Source of the DNA: Thiosymbion sp942492625
Lineage (GTDB): Bacteria; Pseudomonadota; Gammaproteobacteria; Chromatiales; Chromatiaceae
Length of the DNA: 64,000 bases
Direction: 5' to 3'
NCBI GenBank assembly: GCA_942492625.1
Contig: CALOFM010000019.1
Coordinates: 62,001 to 126,000 of the forward strand
Positions 29,209 through 38,577 of the stretch are shown here, piece by piece. The position numbers and the translations under genes are program-made. A model generated the notes under the pieces. That model made no database searches. It was not told where the DNA came from and was given only the letters and a program-made list of their open reading frames with translations. Each line of letters opens with the position of its first letter. Within the stretch, counting starts at the first letter, position 1.

Positions 29209-29844
29209 ATGCCCGTATTTCAAGAAAAGACCCAAATGCCAACGGCCCACAAGGCCCTGCCGGGCCGTGAAGACGCCATGGCCGTACCTAACCGGCACCA
29301 CGTCAAGGGCACGCCCATCCAGCCGCCGTTTCCAACTGGTTACCAAAAGGCCATGTTCGGGCTAGGCTGCTTTTGGGGCGCCGAGCGGCGGTTCTGGAAA
29401 CTCCCGGGCGTCTACTCCACCGCCGTCGGCTATGCGGCGGGACACACCCCAAACGCGACCTACGACGAGGTGTGCTCCGGTTTCACAGGGCACAACGAGG
29501 TGGTGCTGGTGGTTTTCGACCCTTCGATAATCTCGTATCAAGAGCTGCTGCGCCAGTTCTGGGAGGCCCATGATCCAACCCAGGGGATGCGCCAGGGCAA
29601 CGACGTCGGAACCCAGTATCGATCGGGGATCTATTGCTTCGACGACGGCCAGCGATTGGCGGCGGAAGCAAGCCGCGGGCGGTACAACGGCGCCCTGCAG
29701 GCATCCGGCCGCGGCGCCGTCACCACGGAGATTCTGCCGGCACCCGATTTCTACTATGCAGAGGATTATCACCAGCAGTACCTCGCCAAGAATCCGGGCG
29801 GTTATTGTGGAATTGGGGGCTGTGGAATCCCCTTCCCTGCCTGA
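29209..29844 (+). CDS. msrA: Peptide methionine-(S)-sulfoxide reductase
   Basis: 211 residues. The catalytic GCFWG motif has Cys54; C200 and C205 near the C-terminus are likely resolving cysteines, as in E. coli MsrA. It reduces Met-S-oxide in proteins using thioredoxin. The N-terminal extension of about 45 residues matches the E. coli-type long form. MsrB, which handles the R isomer, is at 33.8 kb. Confidence 0.95.
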   Translation: MPVFQEKTQMPTAHKALPGREDAMAVPNRHHVKGTPIQPPFPTGYQKAMFGLGCFWGAERRFWKLPGVYSTAVGYAAGHTPNATYDEVCSGFTGHNEVVLVVFDPSIISYQELLRQFWEAHDPTQGMRQGNDVGTQYRSGIYCFDDGQRLAAEASRGRYNGALQASGRGAVTTEILPAPDFYYAEDYHQQYLAKNPGGYCGIGGCGIPFPA

Positions 29845-29995
29845 CTCCGCGATTTTGAGATCCGCAGCACACAATTAAAACAAATGATTGAAATAATGCT
29901 TGACAGGAAGTTAGGTATTTAAGAAACTGTTGATGTACTGAAGCACTGCACAGTGATTCAGTGCACTCCTCCATCCTCCTTTGGTGGTAATCTTG

Positions 29996-30026
29996 AGCGC
30001 GACGTCCCCCGTCGCGCTTTTTTTTC
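29996..30026 (+). terminator. Strong Rho-independent terminator
   Basis: Stem AGCGCGACG (29996-30004) and CGTCGCGCT (30010-30018) with a TCCCC loop, followed by a run of eight or nine T. It lies 150 bp after msrA and points rightwards. Confidence 0.85.
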
Positions 30027-30094
30027 TTTACGCCTTTGCGATTCCATCCTCCGAATCCAGGTTCATCCCAACGTCGAAAACGGCGCTCCCACTA

Positions 30095-31120
30095 TCACCC
30101 CCTCCTGGTCAGATACATTGCATCACCATAGCTGAAGAACCGGTAGCGCCGCCGCACGGCATGGCGGTAGGCGGACATCATCTGCTCATATCCGGAAAAG
30201 GCCGACACAAGCATAAGCAGGGTCGACTCGGGTAGGTGGAAATTGGTGATCATCGCGTCCACTACCCGGAACCGGTAGCCAGGGCGGATGAAGAGTCGGG
30301 TGTTACCCCTGTAAGGCCGAAGCTCCCCGTCCTGCGCGGCCGTCTCCAAGCTGCGTACGCTGGTCGTGCCGACGGCGATCACCCGCCCACCAGCCTCCCG
30401 CGCTGCCTGGATATCACCGCAGGCAGACCCGTCCACCTCCAGCCACTCGGAGTGCATCAGGTGCTCTTCCAGGCGCTGGACACGGACCGGCTGGAAGGTC
30501 CCCGCCCCTACGTGGAGGGTGACTTGGGCGAACTCCACGCCCTGCTCCCGTAATCTCGCCAACATGGGCTCGTCGAAGTGCAGGCCCGCCGTGGGTGCGG
30601 CGACCGCCCCTTCCCGTTGCCCGTAGACGGTCTGATAGCGCTCCAGGTCGCATGCCTCGTCGGGACGCCGAATGTAAGGCGGCAACGGAATATGCCCGTG
30701 GCGCTCCATCAAGGTACCAAAACCGGCGTCGAGGGACCCAAGGCGAAACAGGTCGCCGCCACGGCCACGAACCACCAGCCTCTCGCCTCCATCAAGCCAG
30801 ATCTGTGAACCCGGCTTCGGTGACTTGCTCGCCTTCAGGTGGGCCAACGCCTCCCGATCGCTCGGTAGGCGCTCGATCAGGATCTCAACGCGTCCGCCGG
30901 TCTCCTTGTGCCCAAACAACCGTGCGCGCATCACCTTGGTGTCGTTGAACACCAGCAGGTCTCCCGGATTCAACAACTGCGGCAAATCGGAAAAGGCCAG
31001 ATCGCGCATCTTCCCGGTCATCCCGTCCAGTCCCAACAAACGGCTGGACCCCCGCTCCGGCAAGGGCCGCTGGGCGATGAGCTCGTCGGGAAGGTCGAAA
31101 CGGAAGTCGGAAAGCTGCAT
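30095..31120 (-). CDS. queA: S-adenosylmethionine:tRNA ribosyltransferase-isomerase
   Basis: 341 residues, the family's usual length. It converts preQ1 in tRNA to epoxyqueuosine using the ribosyl part of SAM. MQLSDFRFDLPDELIAQRPL, the central GLHFDEPML with TLHVGAGTFQPV, and YRFRVVDAMITNFHLPESTLLMLVSAFSG (a conserved block of this family) are visible. It is convergent with msrA. It is not adjacent to tgt, unlike in many relatives. Confidence 0.96.
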   Translation of the reverse strand: MQLSDFRFDLPDELIAQRPLPERGSSRLLGLDGMTGKMRDLAFSDLPQLLNPGDLLVFNDTKVMRARLFGHKETGGRVEILIERLPSDREALAHLKASKSPKPGSQIWLDGGERLVVRGRGGDLFRLGSLDAGFGTLMERHGHIPLPPYIRRPDEACDLERYQTVYGQREGAVAAPTAGLHFDEPMLARLREQGVEFAQVTLHVGAGTFQPVRVQRLEEHLMHSEWLEVDGSACGDIQAAREAGGRVIAVGTTSVRSLETAAQDGELRPYRGNTRLFIRPGYRFRVVDAMITNFHLPESTLLMLVSAFSGYEQMMSAYRHAVRRRYRFFSYGDAMYLTRRG

Positions 31121-31282
31121 GGCGGAAAATCATAGCAGGCATCGGGCTAAACCTTGCCCCGCCGGCAGTTACGGCTATATCATTCCCCATCGCAAAGGAC
31201 CGGGGCCGTTCAGCCAGTACACGCAGGCACCTCTTGTACCAGTGAAGGCTCGCCGCTGGCATCCCGACCCTTCCCGCTCCCT

Positions 31283-31369
31283 GCCGGGGTGGCGAAATTG
31301 GTATACGCAGTAGACTCAAAATCTACCGGTGGTAACACCATGTCGGTTCGAGTCCGACCCTCGGCACCA
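31283..31369 (+). tRNA. tRNA-Leu(CAA)
   Basis: 87 nt including the encoded CCA. The acceptor GCCGGGG pairs with CCTCGGC with one G-U. The anticodon stem GTAGA/TCTAC holds loop CTCAAAA (anticodon CAA). A long variable arm (CGGTGGTAACACCATG) identifies a class II tRNA. Confidence 0.95.
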
Positions 31370-31952
31370 TTTCTAAATCAGCCAATTTTAGAGATCCACT
31401 GCGACCCAAGGACCAGCAGAAAAAGCTCGATGACGCACTTGCCCCAAAAATCCCACCGCTAGGCGCAAGGCAAAATGAAATCTCATGGCTTTGCCGTCGA
31501 GCCCTTGTTTTTGCTCGCATCCGCGCCCGGTTCTGCGCAAGCGTCAACTCGCCTTTACCAATTCGGTGGTCTACACGTAGGATAATTCTGAAACTGAGTT
31601 TTCACGATTGAAGTTGCGTAGTCTTACGGCTAATTTTCAACTCCAGGCTCCTCAAAACAACCTGCAGACAAGCGTCCTTGAGTGACTGTGCGTCGCAACA
31701 TGATGATCCGAAAACATATTCGCACCGACGGTGCTGGCTGAAGCACCATAGCAATTTCCGGTTGTCGCCGTCTCGGCGGTTTCTGGGATGCACAGTTATC
31801 GATGTGGGGGTCTTACACACCCGTCCCCTGCATCGGGTCTGCGCTAGGCGACTGCTCTGCGAAAAATAGACGTAGTTGCATGATCGCAAATCAAAAAATG
31901 TGGAATCGCGAGGGGCATATGAAAACATTTACCACAGCTTGGCACAGCTACT
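31370..31952. other. 583-bp gap without recognised gene
   Basis: Only short frames on both strands; the base composition is mixed. A frame beginning at the ATG at 31918 gives about 40 residues and ends inside the next gene; I do not support it. Confidence 0.35.
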
Positions 31953-32282
31953 ATGAACCATCGCCACCGCGAACGGAAAACGTCGCACTTGCCTTTCGAC
32001 ACTTATTTTGGCGCTCGATATCTGGGGAGATTTTTTAGCTGCAACGTCGGTCAAGAAGGTCTCTTCTTGAAGACAGGATCAATCCAGTGCCCTACTGACG
32101 GTTTCCTCGACCTGCGATTTCATGTCGACGGGCTGGGACATCGCTTACGTGGGATGGTGGTTCATCAGGCTCAAGGGCAAGGTGTGGGGATCCAGCTCGC
32201 TTACTGGCGGACGGGAGACCTCCCCGCGCACAGGGCGTACATGCAGTACATCATGCACAACCGCGTGAACCTGGCGGCGTAG
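31953..32282 (+). CDS. Small PilZ-domain-like protein
   Basis: 109 residues that fit a single PilZ domain: an N-terminal R4-x3-R8 (NHRHRERK), a strand YFGARYLGRF, N31-x-G33-x-x-G36 in place of the usual (D/N)xSxxG, and a distal VVHQAQGQGVGIQL. PilZ domains bind c-di-GMP through these residues. Substitution of the serine may weaken binding. No ribosome-binding site is evident, so the start is uncertain. Confidence 0.5.
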   Translation: MNHRHRERKTSHLPFDTYFGARYLGRFFSCNVGQEGLFLKTGSIQCPTDGFLDLRFHVDGLGHRLRGMVVHQAQGQGVGIQLAYWRTGDLPAHRAYMQYIMHNRVNLAA

Positions 32283-32481
32283 CGACGTCGCCCCGTCGCT
32301 CCGCGTCTTCGCCGCTAAAACCGATTCGACTCTCGTGGAACTCTCGACAGTCCGCTTTTTTGGCCAACCGCTGCCGCAAGCCCCAGGTAACAACGGCTTG
32401 CCGAGCGCCGCAGGCAAAACCCACGACGGCCTTCCGCCCAGGCCCGGCGTATGCGCCGGGACCATCTCGACGGAGACCACC

Positions 32482-33036
32482 ATGACCACTCCCCCGGACC
32501 GTCACGCACAAATCCGCCTCGTCCACGCTGACTTCATCCGCCAGGTCGTCGAAACCTGCCATGATCCGGAACGCAAACAGCACTTCGAGTCCCTGTTGCA
32601 CTCCGCCGCCGAAAACGGATGGACCGCCCTCGTCGGCGCCGCGCGCAAAATCGCTTCAGGCGAGCGCGGGCAATCGGTCTTCGCCGGACTGGACGAGGAA
32701 GACCAAGTCATCGCAGAAGCTGTCCTCCTTGGTCTGCAGGATCCTTCGACCCTGCCCGACCCGCAGGTAAAACCGGACCCCTCTTTGGCCGCCCCCGGTC
32801 TCGCCCACATGATCAACGCCGCCGGAACCGGAAACGTCCAGGCCCTGATGCTCATCGGCAACATGGCCGAGCAGATGAGCACCGTCGGCGGAAGCATGGG
32901 CCGCCTCGCCGCCATCATCCGCCCGCTGATCAACGGCGAGCGCGATCCGAACCGGCTGTGCAAGGGCATGGACGCACAGGGGCAAACGCTGGTGCTGGAC
33001 ATCCTGAGCGAGTTGGGACGGCTGGAAGCACATTGA
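32482..33036 (+). CDS. Conserved hypothetical protein
   Basis: 184 residues, predicted all-alpha, with no signal peptide or membrane segment. Two recognisable stretches are HFESLLHSAAENGWTALV and MLIGNMAEQMSTVGGSMGRLA. The ATG at 32482 follows CGGAGACC. The frame is open upstream to 32335 without plausible protein character. Function unknown; it may share a transcript with the SNase-like gene downstream. Confidence 0.6.
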   Translation: MTTPPDRHAQIRLVHADFIRQVVETCHDPERKQHFESLLHSAAENGWTALVGAARKIASGERGQSVFAGLDEEDQVIAEAVLLGLQDPSTLPDPQVKPDPSLAAPGLAHMINAAGTGNVQALMLIGNMAEQMSTVGGSMGRLAAIIRPLINGERDPNRLCKGMDAQGQTLVLDILSELGRLEAH

Positions 33037-33241
33037 CAGCGGCCTGGCCCGAAGGATACTAGCGGCATTACAAGGTGAGGACTCCGATCACCCAAAATGG
33101 CATTTTGCCGCTCTGCGGTTCAATTTCTCCATCTTGGACCACCCGCTCAAAGGAAAGAATCTCGCAGATTTCGGATTCAGCGACCAGAGCACGAATGGGA
33201 ACGTTACGACAAGAACGACTGGTCCTGATCCGGGAGGTATC

Positions 33242-33739
33242 ATGCGCTACCCTATTATCCTGCTTCTCCTCTCTCTCTTCGCTTCAGACCCGGCATTCGC
33301 GCGGGATATTGTAGGCCATGCCATCGTGCGCAGCGACGGCACGCTCTTGATCAAGGAGCAGGTCGTTCACCTGGACGGGATCTACCTTCCGCCCACCGAT
33401 CGCCAATGTCGGGACTGGATTCGGCCGGTCCGTTGCGACTCTCGAGCGGTGCTGGCCCTCGATTTCAAGGTGAAGGGCTTCCTCCATTGTTTCCCCCAAA
33501 CCGAGAACCAAGACCGCAGCCTGAACGCGGTCTGCTACGTCGACCGCACCAGCTTTAACCGCGGAGAGGATCTGGCCGCCTATTTGATCGAGCGCGGATG
33601 GGCGATCGCCCTGCCCCACGCCCCCTTCGAGTACCACGCCATCGAGAAGATCGCCCTGTCCCGCAAGCTCGGAGTTTGGGGATACCAGGCGGACTCGATC
33701 AGCAGACGTATTTACCGCAGAGACATAGACCCGCGGTAG
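33242..33739 (+). CDS. Exported SNase-like (thermonuclease-fold) protein
   Basis: 165 residues with a signal peptide (about 1-20, ending DPAFA) and a staphylococcal-nuclease-like OB fold: VGHAIVRSDGTLLIKEQVVHLDGIYLPP, then a central CYVDRTSFNRGEDLAAYLIERGWA and a final SRKLGVWGY. The residues expected at the catalytic Arg/Glu and the metal Asp (DGD, VRL, PE in active enzymes) are replaced (SDGT, VHL, PPT), so nuclease activity is doubtful. GGGAGG precedes the ATG. Confidence 0.7.
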   Translation: MRYPIILLLLSLFASDPAFARDIVGHAIVRSDGTLLIKEQVVHLDGIYLPPTDRQCRDWIRPVRCDSRAVLALDFKVKGFLHCFPQTENQDRSLNAVCYVDRTSFNRGEDLAAYLIERGWAIALPHAPFEYHAIEKIALSRKLGVWGYQADSISRRIYRRDIDPR

Positions 33740-33776
33740 ATGGGGAGCGCTGCTGATTCAGGGCAGAAAGAGAAAA

Positions 33777-34190
33777 CTACGAAGGAGAATCCACTGATTT
33801 TTCCTCGAACTCCAACGACAAGGAGTTGATGCAATAGCGCAGGCCCGTCGGATCGGGTCCGTCCTCGAAGACGTGTCCCAGGTGGGAGCCGCAGCGCTCG
33901 CAATGGACCTCCACGCGGCGCATACCAAGGGCCATGTCGACCTCGGAGCCTACTACGCCTTCTGCGGTCGGGATCCAAAAGCTGGGCCAGCCGCTACCGG
34001 AGTCGTATTTGTTCTCGGAGCTGAAGAGCTCTTCTCCGCAGCAGGCGCACAGATAAACCCCCTTTCCCTTATGGTCGTTGTACTTGCCGGTAAAGGCACG
34101 CTCGGTGCCCTTGAGGCGGCACACCTGGAACTGCTCGGGCGTAAGCTCCTCGCGCCATTCTGCGTCGGTCTTTTCGATTTTGTCGTTCAT
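33777..34190 (-). CDS. msrB: Peptide methionine-(R)-sulfoxide reductase
   Basis: 137 residues. Zinc ligands are C48/C51 and C97/C100, and the catalytic Cys is C120 (RYCINSLSL). The start follows AGGAG and the normal MsrB N-terminus; the longer open frame upstream is not supported. It is convergent with the SNase-like gene. Confidence 0.96.
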   Translation of the reverse strand: MNDKIEKTDAEWREELTPEQFQVCRLKGTERAFTGKYNDHKGKGVYLCACCGEELFSSENKYDSGSGWPSFWIPTAEGVVGSEVDMALGMRRVEVHCERCGSHLGHVFEDGPDPTGLRYCINSLSLEFEEKSVDSPS

Positions 34191-34427
34191 TGGCAGGACT
34201 CCTGGAGTTGCTCGTTTTTGGATGGGTACGCGGTCTCTCTTGTCAGCAAGTCGGTGCATGGGCGAAGCGGTTTTCCGCGGGTATCGCTGGCGGAAAGCCA
34301 GCGCCCCGCAAAGGCATCCCCTAATATTCGCATATTCTTGAGGAATTACCCGGGGTCTCATATACTTCATAGGTTTTTTCTGTTGATTACGAAATGCACC
34401 CTCCCCGCTGGACAATCAGATTCCCTC

Positions 34428-35609
34428 ATGACCATCCGCGCTTTCAACCCGACAATTCGTACCCTTATGGGTCCCGGACCCGCCGATGTGCACCCACGTG
34501 TGCTCAACGCCCTCGCGCGCCCGACCATCGGTCATCTGGATCCCCAATTCGTATCCATGATGGACGAGCTCAAAGAGCTCCTGCGCTACGCCTTTCGCAC
34601 CGAGAACAAGCTCACGCTTCCGATCTCGGCGCCGGGCTCGGCGGGCATGGAGACCTGCTTCGTCAACCTGGTGGAGCCGGGTGAGAAGGTGGTGGTCTGC
34701 ATCAACGGCGTGTTCGGTGGGCGTATAAAGGAGAACGTGGAGCGCGCCGGCGGCACCGCGGTCGTCGTCGAGGACACCTGGGGCCGCGCGGTCGACCCGG
34801 CCAAGCTCGAGGATGCGCTCAAGGCCAACCCGGACGCATGCATTGTCTCCTTTGTCCATGCCGAGACCTCCACCGGCGCGCGCTCCGATGCCAAGACCCT
34901 GGTGGACATCGCCCACCGCCACGACTGCCTGGCCATCGTCGATGCGGTCACGTCCCTGGCCGGCTGCGAGCTGGAGGTGGACCATTGGGGAATCGACGCG
35001 GTCTACGCGGGAACCCAGAAGTGCCTGTCGTGCACGCCCGGTCTGTCGCCGGTGAGCTTCAACGAGCGCGCCCTGGAGAAGGTGCGGGGGCGCCGGACCA
35101 AGGTCAACAGCTGGTTCCTGGATCTGAACCTGATTCTCGGCTATTGGGGCGAGGGCGAGATCCGCACCTATCACCACACCGCGCCGATCAATGCCCTCTA
35201 CGCGCTGCACGAGGCCCTGCTCATGCTCAAGGAAGAAGGCATCGAGAACGCCTGGGCACGTCACTATGAGAACCACCTCGCCCTGCGGGCCGGGCTGGAG
35301 TCCATGGGCCTGGAGCTGATCGTCCCCGACGACGAGCGCCTGCCCCAGCTCAACGCCGTGGCCATCCCGGGGGGAATCGACGACTTGGCTGTGCGCTCGC
35401 GGCTGCTCCAAGACTTCAACCTGGAGATCGGCGCCGGTCTCGGCGCCCTGGCGGGTAAGGTCTGGCGCATCGGGCTCATGGGCTACAGCAGCCGCGCGGA
35501 GAACATCATGCTGTGCATCGGTGCACTCGGCGCGGTGCTCAACGACCTAGGCATGCCCGTCGACACGGATGCGGCCCAGGACAGGGTCCGGACGGCCCTT
35601 GATCTGTAG
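34428..35609 (+). CDS. Class V aminotransferase (alanine/serine-glyoxylate type)
   Basis: 393 residues. The N-terminus GPGPADVHPRVLNAL and the cofactor region GTQKCLSC with PLP-lysine K198 are typical of alanine-glyoxylate/serine-glyoxylate aminotransferases; SAGMETCF and AETSTG are also conserved. It likely moves amino groups between alanine or serine and glyoxylate or pyruvate. The substrate cannot be fixed from sequence alone. It is divergent from msrB. Confidence 0.85.
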   Translation: MTIRAFNPTIRTLMGPGPADVHPRVLNALARPTIGHLDPQFVSMMDELKELLRYAFRTENKLTLPISAPGSAGMETCFVNLVEPGEKVVVCINGVFGGRIKENVERAGGTAVVVEDTWGRAVDPAKLEDALKANPDACIVSFVHAETSTGARSDAKTLVDIAHRHDCLAIVDAVTSLAGCELEVDHWGIDAVYAGTQKCLSCTPGLSPVSFNERALEKVRGRRTKVNSWFLDLNLILGYWGEGEIRTYHHTAPINALYALHEALLMLKEEGIENAWARHYENHLALRAGLESMGLELIVPDDERLPQLNAVAIPGGIDDLAVRSRLLQDFNLEIGAGLGALAGKVWRIGLMGYSSRAENIMLCIGALGAVLNDLGMPVDTDAAQDRVRTALDL

Positions 35610-35636
35610 CCCATCCACCCAAGCCGGTCTCTGAGA

Positions 35637-36284
35637 ATGCTGGCTCGCAATCCGCGGGGTCCCACGACCCGCTTGGCCATGGTCGCCGCTGCGCTCGGTC
35701 TGTTCATGCTCGGCTACTATTGGGGAAATCATTACAAGTACGCTGACCCAACACCCCCCGCCATCGAGGGGGTCCTGGTCCATCCACCACCGCAACTGCC
35801 GGGATTCGAGCTGCGTGATGCCCTGGGCCAACCCTTTACCCGCGACAGCTTCACTGGACATTGGACCCTGCTGACCTTCGGCGAGCTGAGCCTCGCGCCC
35901 GGCCATCAGGCGATCAGGCGCATGATCGAGGTCTACAACCGCGTGGCGGTAGACCTGGATCTCCAAGGCATGGTTCAACTCGTATTGGTGGAGGAACATC
36001 AGGACCAAGCCCTGGCGCAGGACTTTCGCCGCTTGACCGGAGCGCTCAAGCTCTTGTCCGGAGATTCCAGCGAGCTGAAGCGGCTGCGTGCATCTCTGGG
36101 CGCATCGCCGGGAGCCGGAGAAAGCCCGGTCTTTGCCGCTTCCAATCAGGCCCCTTTTTATCTCATCGGACCCGAAGGACGGCTGCTCGCCCTGTTCCCG
36201 GACGCCCAACCCGCTGCATCAATCGCCTCCGACTTGACCAAAATCGCCCAGCACCCGCATTCGCTGTACCCGGACTATGACTGA
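35637..36284 (+). CDS. SCO1/SenC-like membrane-anchored protein lacking the Cu-binding cysteines
   Basis: 215 residues with one N-terminal membrane anchor (about 13-30) and a thioredoxin-like domain. The order of elements matches SCO proteins: LPGFELRDALGQPFTRDSFTGHWTLLTFG, later FYLIGPEGRLLALFP. The CxxxC that binds copper is replaced by ELSLAPG, so classical copper chaperone activity seems excluded. It overlaps psd by 8 bp, so the two are coupled. Confidence 0.65.
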   Translation: MLARNPRGPTTRLAMVAAALGLFMLGYYWGNHYKYADPTPPAIEGVLVHPPPQLPGFELRDALGQPFTRDSFTGHWTLLTFGELSLAPGHQAIRRMIEVYNRVAVDLDLQGMVQLVLVEEHQDQALAQDFRRLTGALKLLSGDSSELKRLRASLGASPGAGESPVFAASNQAPFYLIGPEGRLLALFPDAQPAASIASDLTKIAQHPHSLYPDYD

Positions 36285-37164
36285 AAATCCCCTGCACTGG
36301 CACCGACACCTTTTCGTGGGCACGCAGTACCTGTTGCCCCACCACCTTCTCTCGGCCCTCATGTTTCGGATCACGCGCATACGCTGGCGGCCGCTCAAGG
36401 ACCTGGTCATTCGCAACGTCGTCCGCCACTACCGGGTGGACATGGAAGAGGCGCTGCAAAGCGATCCCGCCGCCTACGGGAGCTTCAACGAGTTTTTCAC
36501 CCGCACCATGCGCCCGAGTGCCCGCCCCCTTGCCGAGCAAGAGGACGCGGTCGTCTGCCCGGCGGACGGAGCCCTGAGTCAGCTCGGCACCATCACCGAC
36601 GGCCGCATCTTACAGGCGAAGGGACGCGATTACTCGCTCCTGGAGCTGCTCGGGGGACGCGCGGACTGGGCGGAGCGCCTCAACGGCGGCACTTTCGCCA
36701 CCATCTATCTCTCCCCGCGGGACTACCACCGGGTACATATGCCCCTGGAAGGAAGCCTGCGTGAGATGATTCACGTCCCCGGCAGGCTGTTCAGCGTTAA
36801 CCCGGTCACAACATCCCTGGTGCCGAGGTTGTTCGGCCGCAACGAGCGGATCCTGTGCATGTTCGAGGGCGAGGTCGGCCCCATGGCGGTGATCCTGGTG
36901 GGCGCCATCTTCGTCGGCAGTATGGAGACCGTTTGGACGGGCCAGGTCACACCAACCGGCGGAGACGATCCCTCCGATGTTTACGCAGGCGAGGCGGCGA
37001 TCCGGCTCGCGAAAGGCGAGGAGATGGGACGGTTCAACATGGGTTCTACGGTCATCCTGGTGTTTCCACCGCAAGCCGTCGCCTGGGATCCGGCGTTGAA
37101 ACCCGGAGACGACGTGCGCATGGGACAGAAAATCGGGCGAGTAATCAATCCAATCCCAGGTTGA
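36277..37164 (+). CDS. psd: Phosphatidylserine decarboxylase
   Basis: 295 residues. It makes phosphatidylethanolamine in the inner membrane. The proenzyme self-cleaves between G256 and S257 (FNMGSTVI) to give the pyruvoyl group; more commonly the site reads LGST. The N-terminal amphipathic region and SFNEFFTRTMRPSARP are conserved. The histidine needed for cleavage is in YHRVHMP. Confidence 0.95.
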   Translation: MTENPLHWHRHLFVGTQYLLPHHLLSALMFRITRIRWRPLKDLVIRNVVRHYRVDMEEALQSDPAAYGSFNEFFTRTMRPSARPLAEQEDAVVCPADGALSQLGTITDGRILQAKGRDYSLLELLGGRADWAERLNGGTFATIYLSPRDYHRVHMPLEGSLREMIHVPGRLFSVNPVTTSLVPRLFGRNERILCMFEGEVGPMAVILVGAIFVGSMETVWTGQVTPTGGDDPSDVYAGEAAIRLAKGEEMGRFNMGSTVILVFPPQAVAWDPALKPGDDVRMGQKIGRVINPIPG

Positions 37165-37685
37165 TTCGAATTTATCGAAACCTTGATACTGCCGGTCATT
37201 GGCTTCCGATGGGGAGGAGTCAGACTATTTCGGCACCGAGCCGGCGATTAGCGACGAGCTTGCTGATGCTGCTACCGACACATCCCATCCTGCGGATCCG
37301 AGAGCAGGATCTCGACGCCTGGATTCGATTGCGCGTCGCCGCTCGGCTCGGAATCAACTCGGCGCGCTTCCTGTTCTCCGTGCGCAGGGCTGAGATCAAC
37401 GACCACCGGATCATGCTGGCTCGAACAACGTGCACAGCGCGCACGGCCGTTGGAAAGTCGGTCGCACTTCGGCTGATGGCCTTTCAGTAGAATCTGCTGC
37501 AAGCGAATTGCAGGCATTTTCGGGTCTGATTCGCTATCAGCGCGGTGAGATAAAGCAGTGGTTCATCAGATTCTCGCGAAGTAGCTTGCGGCGACTCAGC
37601 CAGTTTCGTGCGCGATTGCCAATGCTGCCAGCCAGGCTCCAAGAACCGGGGTCGTCTCCCCTTCCAGGGATCGGATACGCCCGAA
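37165..37685. other. 520-bp gap
   Basis: No supported gene. A plus-strand frame near 37270-37400 reads RIREQDLDAWIRLRVAARLG and INSARFLFSVRRAEINDHR, which looks protein-like, but it has no credible start and I do not recognise it. It may be another relic next to the decayed transporter. Confidence 0.3.
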
Positions 37686-37934
37686 TCAGCGCAGTATTTG
37701 GCTCAAAACCAACCGCGTACGTTCCGAGCGAGGATTGCTGAAAAAGACCTTCGGCTCGGCCTCCTCTACGATCTCTCCGCTATCCATGAATATGATCCGA
37801 TCCGCCACTGTGCGGGCGAATCCCATCTCAAGGGTGACCACGATCATGGTCATGCCCTCCTCTGCCAACTCGATCATTGCGTCCCGAATCTGCTTGGCCA
37901 TGCCCGGGTCCAAGGCGGAAGAGGGCTCGCCCAG
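37686..37934 (-). pseudogene. C-terminal remnant of an amino-acid ABC transporter ATPase (AapP/GlnQ-like)
   Basis: About 82 residues remain: GEPSSALDPGMAKQIRDAM, then IELAEEGMTMIVVTLEMGFA and a C-terminal SERTRLVLSQIL. This is the Walker B/D-loop region onward of polar amino-acid ABC ATPases, whose intact form reads DEPTSALDP. The Walker A part is gone, and the Walker B aspartate and the switch histidine (LEM for HEM) have changed. Confidence 0.75.
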
Positions 37935-38215
37935 GGGTTGACTGGCGGCGAGATAAGCGGTGCAAGGCAGTCCGAACAGGATCGCCGTCGAGACGTTGGC
38001 CAATGGGATGGGCGCCCCTTCCTGAACCGGCATCTTGGTGCCAAAGTGGGCGCCGCAAGGTTCCCCACAAACCAGGAGAGGCGACAGTGACAGACATTAC
38101 GACAATTGGAGTAGATCCGGATCTACGGATGCAATCTCTACCTTCTCACCATCATCGATTGAGGGCTTGGTAAAACGGGGGCGACCATCTGCGAGTGGAA
38201 GGTGCGGCCCGTTGC

Positions 38216-38577
38216 CTATTGCCGGCGCTTGGCCCAATGGGTGATCAGGATTAGAGCGAAGCTTGTCAGGGTGAGCGAAGCCAGGACCAGTACGGCGCGT
38301 GGCCGGGGCGCTGGAGACGGCAAATATAGCCTGCGGATATTCACGAAGGCCCAGTCCTCGATCGCCGGACTCTGGCGCGGCGACGGCAGCACCCGCAGCA
38401 CGGCGAAGTCCGACAAAAAACCTGCATCAGCAACCGGATGTTGCGACAGATCTCGATATAGGCCGCTGCCATTCGCGCGACCAGCCAGTTGGAGGACAGC
38501 CGGGCCACACCGATGAAAAACCCCAGCCGGGTTGCAATCAGAATCGCGAGGACCGAGCTCAAAGCCCGCAACACCAT
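38216..38577 (-). pseudogene. Frameshifted fragment of an AapQ-like amino-acid ABC permease
   Basis: Two overlapping frames together resemble the middle of AapQ-type permeases: GFFIGVARLSSNWLVARMAA with YIEICRNIRLLMQVF (38577-38390), then after a shift LPSPRQSPAIEDWAF with RRLYLPSP and ITHWAKRRQ (38416-38216). The upstream and downstream parts are missing. With the ATPase remnant this is a decayed general L-amino-acid transporter operon with an internal deletion. Confidence 0.7.
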
